Source of the DNA: Aquatica leii | Taxonomy: Eukaryota; Arthropoda; Insecta; Coleoptera; Lampyridae | DNA: 64,000 nt | Reading direction: 5' to 3' | Assembly: GCA_035610365.1 (NCBI GenBank) | Contig: CM069432.1 | Coordinates: 165,662,035-165,726,034, forward strand | Part shown: positions 53,496 to 64,000 of the stretch, one piece after another | How the letters are laid out: the number at the start of each line of letters is the position of its first letter | Numbering within the stretch: the stretch's first letter is position 1 | The notes under the pieces: model-generated | Databases searched by the model: none | What the model saw: the letters and a program-made list of their open reading frames with translations, nothing else | What the model was told of the DNA's origin: nothing | Position numbers and translations under genes: made by a program

Positions 53496-55199
53496 GGTAG
53501 CTTAACGGCCGGTTGCCGAAAACATCGGATGAATGATGGCGTGGGCAGTACATTAAACTGCCAGTAAATGTCCGTTACTAGAGTTGGTAAGAAAAGTATT
53601 GCAAAAGTAATTCAACGTTTGGAATTAATGGGTCTTTACCGGTATTATACCTTGTTTATATGTTGTTTATTTATAACTGCTTACTTGAGTCTACAGTAAG
53701 ATATTTTAATGCTTCTTTTTACTTATTTTGTCAAACGGTGATATAAGAAATTGGTTTTAATTATTTTGTCGTGTTATACGAAATAGATTGAAAAACATCA
53801 GTACATTACGCAGTTCAATTTACCGGTAAATCAAATTTCTATAAGTTATTGTATTGCATATAATGATATTTGTTTTATTGTTAATTTTTGCCCTTGTAGG
53901 TAGTTATGAGATTCATAAAATTTAGAACACTCAGTGTGTCAAGTAGTTATGCTGATGAACAACAATCAAGAAACAAAAAAATCATTTACAGATTATGAAG
54001 AAAACTTCTTTAGTGAAGGTGCTTACACCACCAATATTGACTTTGTACTTCAACATTAACCTCCAAAATTCTATACATTAACTCTAACAAATACAATCGT
54101 TGGTAGATTCATATGTAAAGGATACAAAGCCTATCAAGGTAAATAATACTATATAATAAAAGAAATTCTATACAGTACAGTCATTAATAATATTTATTTA
54201 TAGAACTCATTCGAAAACTCGTGGCTACAAGTACAATGATATCAAGAAATGTTAATTATTTAGGTAACCAAATTATTTGATGCATTTGAATTAACAATAT
54301 ACAGAGCAAGATTTTCGTGATAACTGGCAGTTCATAGATTTGACTAAAGATTTTTTTTTATAAGTAGTGAAATATGTAACAAATAATGAGTATATTTTGT
54401 AAAATTGTTTGTTGTTGTAGGTGGCATCATTTCAAAATGTAAGTAGAGAGGATACAACATTATGGCATAAGACTGATCGGAATGATAAAACATTCAGCAA
54501 TTTTACATTTCAATATAATTAATTTAATACATGGTAAATTATGTATTTTTAAACAACACATGTAGTGTAGTCACGTAATGACAAAAAAACTCTAAGAGTG
54601 GCAAAGTTGACCATCAAAATCTACGTCATACTATGCTTTCAAAGTCAATTACTATTATTGAAATCGAAGTGTGTGTCATAGAAAATGTGTTTAAAAATGT
54701 ATTCTTTATGCTTTAGTACACTTTTGACGCTTGTTACATAAATTAGTATTGTTTTATTAGTTACATACATATTATCGTTTTGCAGCGTAAGGTGGATGCG
54801 TTTGTTTCGGAATAGTTTGTTTCTCTGCAAAATGTTTTTATTTGAGAGAAAACAAATATAAAAAATCTATTGACAAAAATTTATTCTATTCATACTCAAT
54901 TAGTAACGCTTTTCAAAGATCTTAAAGGTTGGTAAGTGAGGAAATTCCCAAAACACGTATGTAATGAAACTCGACGGTCAGTAATGTACACTTTCCGCAC
55001 CTGTAATTTGTGTGTGTTTTGTTTTAGCTAATTTGATAAGACTACGCCTCTCGGTAAACTATAGTTCTCTCGACAAAAATGGAATACTTTTCGCCTCGGT
55101 GTGTAATCTACTATTTTCCACTACTAGTTGTATAAGCTTTCATTATTGCGTATAATAGTAGCTTGTAAAGCAGCAGGTAAATAATATTTTATTATTAAC
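53496..55199. other. Unassigned stretch between the Helitron and a gypsy fossil
   Basis: Short coding-like pieces appear on the plus strand (MNNNQETKKSFTDYEENFFS near 53954; KFYTLTLTNTIVGRFICKGY near 54063, followed by AAGGTAAATA). They resemble broken exons but match nothing I know. The rest is AT-rich. Confidence 0.35.
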
Positions 55200-55580
55200 C
55201 TGCACTGGTTAAAAATGAACATATTTACATTTAATTCAGAATGTGAACGTTTTGATATTACTGATAAAGATAAATGTGAGGTTATGCGTGTGTTTTTAAC
55301 TGATACTGCTGTAGATTGGTATTTGTCAAATATAAAATGAGGTGTCCAAGAGTGGAATATATTAAAACAATTATTTAAAGCAGTTTTTGGTGTTATGAAC
55401 TGGTCATGTGTGAGATATGCACTGCAATATCGATATATTAGTAGAGCTTTTGCTGATTATTTAATCACTAAACCAAGACTACTTTTAGATATTGAAAAAG
55501 ATATGTTCTAGACTAGTTTAGTTAATATGATGGCGATTGGACTGCTTTTATATATCCAAAGTAAATTAAAACGATCTGAC

Positions 55581-58107
55581 CAGTGGCGGATTTAGCGTAC
55601 TGCCGCCCCCAGGCATGGCAGGCAATGCCGCCCCATCATCCTCTGCTATATCTTTCCTCTTCCCTTACACTCTTTAATTTCACATAATCTTTTCACCTAG
55701 ATTAATTGTATATCTTGTTTGCTTTGACCTTAGGTAAAAGTAAAATATATTTTAGTAAACATAATTAAGGGAAACATAATCACAAACAATTTTTTGGTGT
55801 AAACATTATTTATTAGACGATAAAAAAAATCTGGAGAATTTACAATTTTCTTCGAGATTTTCTTGGGGCAAAAACATCGATTATTTTAGAAAAATCCATT
55901 GACTTTAACATGTCACTTTCAATTGACAGTACCGCCAGAGAATTTAAGCAATCCTCACCCATGTTTGTGCGCAAATACGTTTTTACCTTTCTAAGCCATG
56001 AAAATGCTCTTTCCGCTGAACAATTAGAGGCAGCCGTACTCACAAACATTCTCAGAGCAATATCTATGTTTGGGTAGACCATCTGAAGGTCATTCTTACG
56101 AATGAGGCGGAAAAGCCTGAGAGGTGTTAACCTATTATAGTCCATTGTTGATTGCAGCTGCAGCACATCTGGCATCTTAGTGCCGCTTGTTTTGTCCATT
56201 TTTCCTTCCCTTTTATTTATTTTCATTGCTGGACTAAAACGCTCTAATGGAGCTTCTTCCAAAAAGGATAATTTCATCCAAGAAAAAGTTTTCTAAATCA
56301 CTTGGATATTCTCGAACAAGATTGTCGCCTGCTCTCCTTAGCTCTTCATTGTTCAAGACTTTAATTTGAGTTAACACTTGAAACTTTTGGTTTACTTCAT
56401 CGTAAGCATTTCTTCTTATTTCAAGTTGTGTTTTTAAGTTATCGACAATAACAATGAAAACATTCACCCTCAGGTTTTCACGAGGACTGAACACTGCTTA
56501 TTCGCTTCCACATAGTTCGTCATGTTGTCTTTTTCTCTTGGTGGTACGTTTTTTCTCGCCATACACTTTTAATTGCGATAGATCCTGGGCTTTTTTTTCA
56601 AAGTAATCGAATTCATTGCGTGTTGATTTCATGAGGTTAATTAATGAGTCGTACAACTGCAGTACGGATGTAAGATCAATGTCCGTGCTCTGCAGTTTTT
56701 TATTGGTGTCGTTCAGTCTTTGAAATATAAAACCCCAAAATTCAATCATAAAAGCAGTCTCTAGACAATCCATCTTTTTAGCTAAACCACTTGCTTCAGC
56801 ACGTGTACCTGCCTTTTGTGTTAAATATTCGGAAATGTTCAGCAAAGTTTGATGAATTTGTTGCCAGCTATTTCTAAGAGCTTTGCAGGCGTCATCTCGT
56901 GCAAACCATCTAGTAGAACTGAGATTTTTCAGAATAATATGTGAATGGTCGTTCTTGTCAGAAAATGACCTTTGAAGTAAATTCCACCTACTGGTTGATG
57001 AACTAAAAAAAGTTGTACAGCTGTTGCAGATAATTGCAACTATCAGCTGCATTAGTTCCGACGAGATTCAACGAGTGAGCAGAACAGGGGATAAAATCAG
57101 CATGAGTATTTAGTTCTTTGATTCGAGCTTGGAGTCCGGAATATACACCAGACATGTTGCTCGCGTTGTCGTAGGACTGTCCTCGACAATGACGAATGTC
57201 CAAACCATTGCACTTAAAGACTTTGAATATAGCATTAAACATTTCTTCAGCTTTGTGGCCAATATTAGGAAGGAATGTTAAAAAACGTTCAATGGGAGAA
57301 CCATCTTCTTTGACATATCTTATTATTACAATTCCCAGTTGGTCGACATGTGAAAGATCTGGTGTCGAGTCAACTATTAATGAGAAGTATTTGGCTTTCT
57401 TTACTTCATTAACTATTTCGTTTGTATGAGCATTACCTAAAATGGTCAGAAATTCTTCTGCAATAGTTGACGATAAATAGAATGTGTTACCGCTACCTGG
57501 GTGGCCATATTTAGCTATGTGACATGCTAAAAATAAGTCAAACTCAACTATAACTTCTAGCAGCATCATATAATTTCCATTTCTGTTGCTTCCTAACTTT
57601 TCGTCGTGTCCACGTAATACGAAAAGAATTAATTTATACTACAATTCTGTTTTAACAAAATTTCAAATACAATGTAATTAAATTATTATAGAAATTTTGA
57701 ATAATTTTCCGTTTTAGGAAATTTCGGTTGAAGTAAAAATGTATTGCAGTTCATACACAGGGTTTTCATTAATGTTTTAAACCGAAATAAAAAAAAATCA
57801 GGCAGGCGTAACCGAGAGAGAAATGGTGTTTTATGTGAATCAAACTCTTTTATAACAAACCTATGTGTCGATATCAAAGATTAAATATAATTCTAGATCA
57901 TTTTGTAAAAATGACACATATTTGTGTAAAAAATAACACTTTTTTTTTTAAACTACAAACTACTGTTTATAAAGTGGAAATTTTTTACTGTGTATTATCG
58001 TGTCATTAAGCTAAAGCTCACATTTTTATTTTCAAAATTTTGCCGCTCCCCATAAATTTGCCGCCCCAGGCAAGTGCCTAGTCTGCCTGTGCGTAAAATC
58101 GCCACTG
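55581..58107 (-). mobile_element. hAT transposon (ZMYM1/TTF-type) with intact ends
   Basis: The inverted repeats are CAGTGGCGGATTTA (55581) and TAAAATCGCCACTG (ending 58107), with a perfect 8-bp duplication GATCTGAC (55573-55580 and 58108-58115). Subterminal GCCGCCCC blocks occur near both ends. The element is 2527 bp and sits inside a Ty3/gypsy fossil. Its ends are intact but its transposase gene is damaged. Confidence 0.93.
55840..57600 (-). pseudogene. hAT transposase (ZMYM1-like), inactivated
   Basis: The minus strand reads LGSNRNGNYMMLLEVIVEFD, AKYGHPGSGNTFYLSSTIAE, YFSLIVDSTPDLSHVDQLGI (first catalytic Asp block), DIRHCRGQSYDNASNMSGVY (second Asp), FIPCSAHSLNLVGTNAADSC, TRWFARDDACKAL, and the C-terminal dimerisation motif AASNCSAERAFSWLRKVKTY ending APRKSRRKL. 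A frameshift lies near 57050, an in-frame stop near 56495 and another frameshift near 56250-56280. The N-terminal TTF-type finger could not be read. Confidence 0.87.
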
Positions 58108-59227
58108 GATCTGACATATCAAAGATAGATTGTTTAAAGAAGTGGCAAATATGCATACTATCAGACTTCCTGCACGATTAAAAATTAACCAAAATTCAAA
58201 CAAAATGGACGATGCGGGAGTCAAAATGCAGAAACATAAATCGTTGCCTATTTCATACAATAGAACTGCCTGTAAAGTGTTTGAAAAGCTAAATTATCCA
58301 AATAGATTTTATTTGGAATAATTTTTTTATTTATTTTATTGGCTAAAATTAACAAACAGTGCAATGTAAATATAAATTAAATTGATAGTTTCAATGTAAA
58401 TATAAATAAAACAAATAGTTTCAATACAGAAGATGACGTTTTTGAAGTAATGAATGTTTGTCAGCTAAATGTGCACCAGAACAATTAATTAAAATTTATA
58501 TTTATTTACAAGTTCTTGAGTCGGTTTATGATAATGGCTCAACTGTATCATTGATAAATAAAAATGTTATTAATAAATTAAGTATGAAATTTTCAAAAAG
58601 TGCTGATGTATTAAATTCTCTATCTGGTAGTACTAGATGAGCTGGACGGACGACATTAAAATTAAGAATAGGTGATATTGAAGACAAAATAGATTTTTAT
58701 GTAATAGAAAATAATTTGTTTAAATATAACATTTTACTTAGATTAGATGCTATCAGAAAATTTAGACTAGTGCAGAACGAAAATTTAAATATTTTACAGA
58801 AAAACAAAGATATATATTTAAAGAAGATTGTGAAGTTACTTCTAGATCTATGAGTAATAGACAAATTAAAGAAACATATGAACTGCAATATTTAAAGAAA
58901 GATGACTTTAGAAATAATTTTGTAAAGTTTTGTGATAATAACGATAATCTGACTCAAAAAGAAAAGAAGAAAATATATAAATTAATTGAAGGTCATATAG
59001 ATTGTTTTGTTGTTAATAAATATGACGTGGGGTATATTACAAGCACATAAAGTGCACGTGTTAAACTATCTGTAGAGAAATATGTTTCACAACCACCTTA
59101 TAGGTACTCAGTTCTAGACAAAAAGGGAATTGAAAAACAGGTGTGTGAATTGTTAGATGTAGGTCTGGTATCAGAAGCAAGTTCACATTTTGCTGCTCCG
59201 CATTTAAAAAGGTGTAAGCAAAACAAG

Positions 59228-59428
59228 GTGTTAGCGTAATTAATGAAGTAGACTGTATATATTTAATTTTACTTTATTAACAAGAACACCTAACCACCAA
59301 TTCCTACATACAATATAATTCTCTCCTTAAAACTTATTCTGCTCCCTCTAAAAACGTTAAGTCCGGTTTTAGATACTCACACTTTAAGTATGCGCAGCGC
59401 ACCATTTTAGTTCAAATTTACATTAACA
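59228..59428 (-). repeat. 3' LTR of the BEL/Pao fossil
   Basis: 201 bp on the minus strand from TGTTAATG to CTAACA, with TGTTA/TAACA inverted ends. It is preceded by a purine-rich TTAAGGAGGCCGG tract, and has an AATAAA about 40 bp before the 3' end. Confidence 0.65.
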
Positions 59429-61320
59429 CACGCCGGCCTCCTTAAGAAAATAAATAAACAAAAGTTTTGTTTCAACTTAAATCATTAATTGGCAACTTGA
59501 AAACTTTAGTTACACCACGTTTAAACACTTCTTTCGCGGTTTTGACATCAGTCACATCGTTACCCGAATGCACTTTATTACTCGACCCGTAGGCCACTGT
59601 AACGAATTTGTGACTTCTCCTTGAATAATAATAAAATTTTCAACAGCTAAAGAATTAGTATTCTTGATCCATTTATTTCGTCTTTGCAACTGGGCAATGT
59701 ATTCGACACTCCAACGCCGTCAAAAGTGTTGTGAGTTATTGTACCAGTTGCCAGCGAGACAACAATCTGATTTAATATCGACCAAGCTTGAATCCAGAAT
59801 AGCAGTTAGTGGATATACAATAAGAAAATGACCTGGCGTGAGAAGGGCTGGATGGTTTGGGTCGGTTGAAAGAGGAGATAACGATCGTGAATTTAAGCAA
59901 GATTTAACGTGGTTTAAATGCCATTTCGTCGATTTTACACAAAAAAGACCACCAAAATTTGGAGTTCTAGGTAGAGAAACTATCCACGTGATTCCCTCTT
60001 TCAAAAAGTTTTGATAAAAGTTAGACTTATTTTTTCCTATATACTGATAAAGCTCTCGTAATTTGCGATTAGCACCAATATAATAAGTGCCGTTGTCGGA
60101 ATAATTTTTTTCGCATTTACCTTGACGTGCAAAAAATCGTTTAAACGCTGTAATGAATGATTCAGTAGTGAGATCACCAACAATCTCTAAATGACACACC
60201 TTTGTGGCATGACAAACAAAAACGCAAATATAAATCTTGACAAATTTTAAATTTCGGTTTGTTTTTTCTTTAATATAAAAAGCACTACAAAAGTCCGTTC
60301 CCGTTACACTAAAGGGCTTACTAAGAGTTATTCTGTCTGATGGCAGATTCACCATTATATAATTTTGTTTCCAACGTTTAGCCTCGAAACATTCATGTAC
60401 TGTTGGTTTTGCCAAACTATATATATTGGCCAAAAACGTTGTCGAACGGTGGCTAAAAGCAGTTGAGTCCCACAGTGTAAAGATAACATGTGTTTATTTT
60501 GAACTATAAGTTTTGTTAATTTATGCTTGTTGGGCAGCAATATAGGATATTTTATCGTAAGGAAAACTTGAACTTGCTATGCATCCACTAACTCGAAGCA
60601 AATTTTTATTATCTATAAAGATATATAACGAAAGTAAATTAGTAGTTGGCTGTTCTTTTTTTCTAATTTCGACACTTCTGTTGCAAACTGTTGACGTTGC
60701 ACGAGTCGTATCAATGTATGCAAAGCATCATTTAGTTCGCGTACAGTCTATACACCGGACATTTTTTCTTTAGTAATTGATCGAAAGTTTTTAGTAAACC
60801 TCAGCACGTATTCAAAGATAGATTCAATTTTATGATGTGATGACAATTTGTCGATTATTTGTAGTAAGTCGTTTTCGTTTGTAACAACTACATTAGTTAT
60901 CGTTCGCGTTTCAGATATAAGCCATTCTGATTTGCCCAATACAAGCCATTGTAGTTCATGAAACCATAATTCTGATTTTAAAAGTTCATTTGGCAAAAGA
61001 CCCCTTGATATAAGGTCAGCACAGTTTGATTTTACATAATCTAATGATTATTTTTGCTAGAATATCGTTTTAACACGCATTTTGCACACGTTTGTGCATC
61101 AAAATATTTTGTCGGGCTCATCACTTAAAAGTTCAATTTCGGTTTGAATAGCGTCAAACGCTTCATAAAGGCTGTCAAATTTTGTTAAACGACACTCTAA
61201 GCTAGTAATTGTTTCGAGATTTAGAGTTCATCAAGATTTATGTTGTTTACGTAATTGTTAAATTTTGTAACTTGTGCTTTAATTAACGACCTTAAAGTTT
61301 TAAATAATTGCATCCATTCC
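59228..61320 (-). mobile_element. BEL/Pao-type LTR fossil, internally deleted
   Basis: From the 5' side on the minus strand: a Gag N-terminal block (LIKAQVTKFNNYVNNINLDE, FDSLYEAFDAIQTEIELLSD near 61050-61310), then a late-pol linker (ELLKSELWFHELQWL, near 60980), then a BEL-type integrase (FSVTGTDFCSAFYIKEK, FVCHATKVCHLEIVGDLTTE, SDNGTYYIGANRKLRELYQY), then the 3' LTR. Most of pol is gone between Gag and integrase. No 5' LTR was recognised. The coding remnant is broken in several places, although the integrase has a long readable run. Confidence 0.82.
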
Positions 61321-62499
61321 CATTGTCTAATAGCTTGATAATTGTAACATAAACTAAGTTTTCGGTTTATTTGTTTTTTCCTAAATTGAGCCAACTTTTA
61401 AATTTAATGAAGGACGTTATTTTTTTTCAATCTGACGGCGTTTATAGCATTTTTTGCTTTTGCATACACAAGAGAAACGGACAGAAGCGTGTGAATTTGT
61501 ATTATGTATTATTATATCTTTAAAGTCAGCGGTAACGGAACATTATCTTTTTAATTAACATTATTTTTAATCCTTATTTTTAGTAAAACAAAATTTTTGC
61601 AACATACGTCATTAAATTTACCTGAAAGTGATTTATTAAAGTAGAGCACGTAGGTGGATGACAGAAAAACAACTAACTAAGTTATGCATCTTTGTCGAAA
61701 GTCGCCCTTAATAAATTTAACACTGCGTAATACTTATCGCACTGTTTCCTAGCGCTAGAGATACCAACATAAAAAATATACAGCTGTTAACAACTTGCCA
61801 AGCTGTATAAAACTCCATAAAAAATATTGTGGTCACTAACAAAATCAATCTGAAACAATTCTTTATTTCTTTATTTAAAATTTTTAATGTATAAAATATG
61901 ATATATAACATACCAATTACGTAAGTGCATGCGATAATTGAACAAAATAAAATAAAAATAATTAGATCTAAAGTAAACTGTTAACATGCTCCCGTTAATT
62001 TGTTTCAATAATTGTTCTTATTGATTATCTATCGTATTTGGAAATTGATTGACACTGAAAGCAAAAACAGAAAAATATTGGCATTAGACAGCTTAAACAA
62101 AAATAAAATAAAATAATGTCTTATTATCATACTTCTCTAAACTGTAAATCAAGTCTCCAAACTTGTTCTAACGTCAAGCAACAATATGTTAGAATAAATC
62201 TGTCTGTACTTTTTTTATCTTTAGCTATGTTTAAAATTAAAAATCTAATAATTTAATTCTTTAATACATAAATAACGAAGAAATAATAAACCAATTAAAA
62301 AATATATATGTCTATTAATACAGTTTGCGTATTTATTACGATAATTTTAAACCATTTAAATAAGCAATGATTAGCATGTCTTATTGAAACATTGTACACC
62401 TGGTGTGGTTTGATTAAAAAATTAATGCTATGCATTGCAATAACAGTGCGGACATCTACGAAAGCTCTGAAGTGTCACAGAATGTTTTAAAAACAACTC
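61321..62499. other. AT-rich DNA; first part may be the BEL/Pao leader
   Basis: No 5' LTR could be matched to 59228-59428. Nothing else was recognised. Confidence 0.35.
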
Positions 62500-62700
62500 T
62501 TATTGCGAATTGATGACATGCAATTGCGAGAAAGCAACCTGCAAATGTTAAATTTGTAAGTTACAATGTTAGATGATAACCTGCAAATGCAACTACGAGA
62601 AAGGAAGTTGCAATTGCAAGACACTAACTTGCGATTGTTAAATTGCTAAATTGCAAAGTTAGACATTAACTGGCAATTGCAACAGATTAACTCATACTTT
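62500..62700. repeat. Degenerate tandem repeat, TTGCAATTG-type units
   Basis: Four to five diverged units of roughly 40-50 bp share AACTTGCAATTG..AAATTGCAAGTTA..AATGTTAGA words, for example GCAAATGTTAAATTTGTAAG and GCGATTGTTAAATTGCTAAA. Many words are locally palindromic. Confidence 0.6.
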
Positions 62701-64000
62701 CTTGAAAATAAGTAATCATTGTGAGAAACGTAGAGACTGTGTTAAGACGGTTATAGTGTTGAACTTTTTGCTAATTATTTTAAATTTAATAAGCAACTAT
62801 CAAATCTAGGATTCTTTCTAATGTAAAATCAGGCAAAATTATCCCCATTTTTTTATAGACTTTGCAAAACCAAATCACCAAATCTAATGGGAAAAAACAC
62901 TTGTATGCTAAGTATAACTGAAGGTCGCCAATTGCTTGACTTGGCCACAAAAGTGATAGTTATTCCTACAAAAAATCACGAAAATACAACAAAAACACAT
63001 TAAAATTCACATTTATTTTCATTGTCTTCTGTTAAAATTATTAAATAAAAATAATCAAGCGACTTACATTTAACCTTTATTAACAAATCTGCATCAGCAC
63101 TAAGATGAGCATTGCATTTTATGTCGGCAATATCACTTTGAAAGTAGCACTTATTTTTTCAAAACGCAACGTATAAATGCTGTCTCTCTTATCTTTCGTC
63201 TTTGTCGTGTAAGCTACAGTAGATTCTTTGGCCTAGTGGACATATATATTTAGAGTTGCCTACTAGGCCGGTTTTTACAGTTTTGGCCGGTTTTAATTTT
63301 AGGGCCGGATGCCAGTATAAATAAAGTCCAATAAATAGCAGGTTTTTACGTATTTCGCTAAAATAGAGTAATTTATACTTACATACATAATAATGGAACC
63401 AACTGCAAAAAAATATGTTTGTTTAGCGTGCTGAGTCAGCTGAGTGTTCGTTTTGCAATATTACATTTTTATCTGTCGTGACTATAAACTGCAAATCTGC
63501 AATTTAAAACACGAACAACAAAACGTTTGAAAATTACACCTGTTATCAGTGTTATGCGAGTATTCATTTTGCAAACGCCAGATCAGCTCAGTCAGTACAT
63601 TTTATTTTATTCATTATAAGTGCATAGAATAGCATAGTACAATGATACTACGATACTACTGTGAAAACAATGTAAATCATTAGGAATTTATATCAACATT
63701 AGGTGATTGTTGTTACTGCTACGGCGGTTTACACAAAACACAAGGAAGTTTTAAACAGATGCAGCAAAAAAAGTAAATAAAAGTAAATTTTTTAACCGTC
63801 GCGTCATACTAAACCATAAGTAAAATATATTTTGTTTGCGGTTTTCTACGAGGTTTTCTACATAATCATTATCATTTTCTAATTTTACAGAAATTATGGA
63901 TGAAGATCGAGAACTGCTTGAGTTTCCCAAGAAAAGATAAATTCCTGAATAAAATACAAATACATTAATATTCAAAAAGGTTGGTTCTACTAGACTACCC
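62701..64000. other. AT-rich DNA at the window end
   Basis: A GC-richer CCGG-containing patch at 63260-63320 (TAGGCCGGTTTTT, TTTGGCCGGTTTT, AGGGCCGGATG) could be a transposon end, but no partner was found. No gene was recognised. Confidence 0.35.

Larger units (their letters stand above)
55200..59227 (+). mobile_element. Ty3/gypsy fossil interrupted by a hAT element
   Basis: The left part (55200-55572) shows Gag-like text such as FDITDKDKCEVMRVFLTDTA. After the hAT insertion come an aspartic-protease-like block with the D-N-G-S signature (near 58530), and the start of a reverse transcriptase (YVSQPPYRYSVLDKKGIEKQ, LLDVGLVSEASSHFAAPHL) ending near 59218. No LTR was identified. The coding text is broken in many places; it is old, older than the hAT inside it. 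It ends where the BEL/Pao LTR begins. Confidence 0.7.

Overview
The window is about 70% A+T. It reads as a gene-poor stretch of an arthropod (most likely insect) nuclear genome. There are no operons or ribosome binding sites. The only clear host gene has short exons with GT-AG introns. The rest is layered with eukaryotic transposons typical of insects: hAT, Tc1/mariner, pogo, PIF/Harbinger, Helitron, Penelope-like, LINE, and Ty3/gypsy, copia and BEL/Pao fossils. The sequence alone does not fix the order.

Host gene (minus strand, 30797 down to 3634): six exons splice into a 382-residue organic solute transporter alpha (OSTalpha, Solute_trans_a) protein with seven hydrophobic segments and a CCCWPCC cysteine cluster. 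Introns 2 and 3 are each about 12.7 kb and hold most of the transposons of the left half. Intron 3 (4412-17092) contains the 3' part of a Ty3/gypsy fossil with its LTR (8658-9064), a solo LTR, a head-to-head pair of Penelope-like copies and a degraded LINE. Intron 2 (17332-30054) contains a decayed hAT, a hAT element with intact ends and an 8-bp target duplication, a Tc1/mariner element with about 300-bp inverted repeats, two degenerate tandem repeats and a second solo LTR.

30.8-64 kb has no recognisable host gene. In order it holds: a LINE fragment, a third solo LTR, a gag-only LTR element (34783-35973), and a pogo-type transposase remnant invaded by a Penelope-like end and then partly duplicated as a 1781-bp direct tandem repeat (38970-42531). 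Next come a second Penelope-like family arranged as a near palindrome (43163-43676), a long GT microsatellite, a ZBED-type hAT remnant, a copia fossil, a PIF/Harbinger element with intact ends (50798-52868) beside a Helitron 3' end, and a Ty3/gypsy fossil interrupted by a complete-ended hAT (55581-58107) and abutted by a BEL/Pao fossil (59228-61320).

The most interesting theme is the Penelope-like material. Two or three unrelated families carry hammerhead-ribozyme-like cores near their 3' ends. Several insertions are head-to-head inverted pairs with outward-facing 3' ends, and two independent insertions stop at nearly the same internal base. Three solo LTRs of one family, each with a clean 4-bp target duplication, and the nested insertions allow a relative chronology. 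All assignments come from reading translations and repeat ends by eye; no database search was run.
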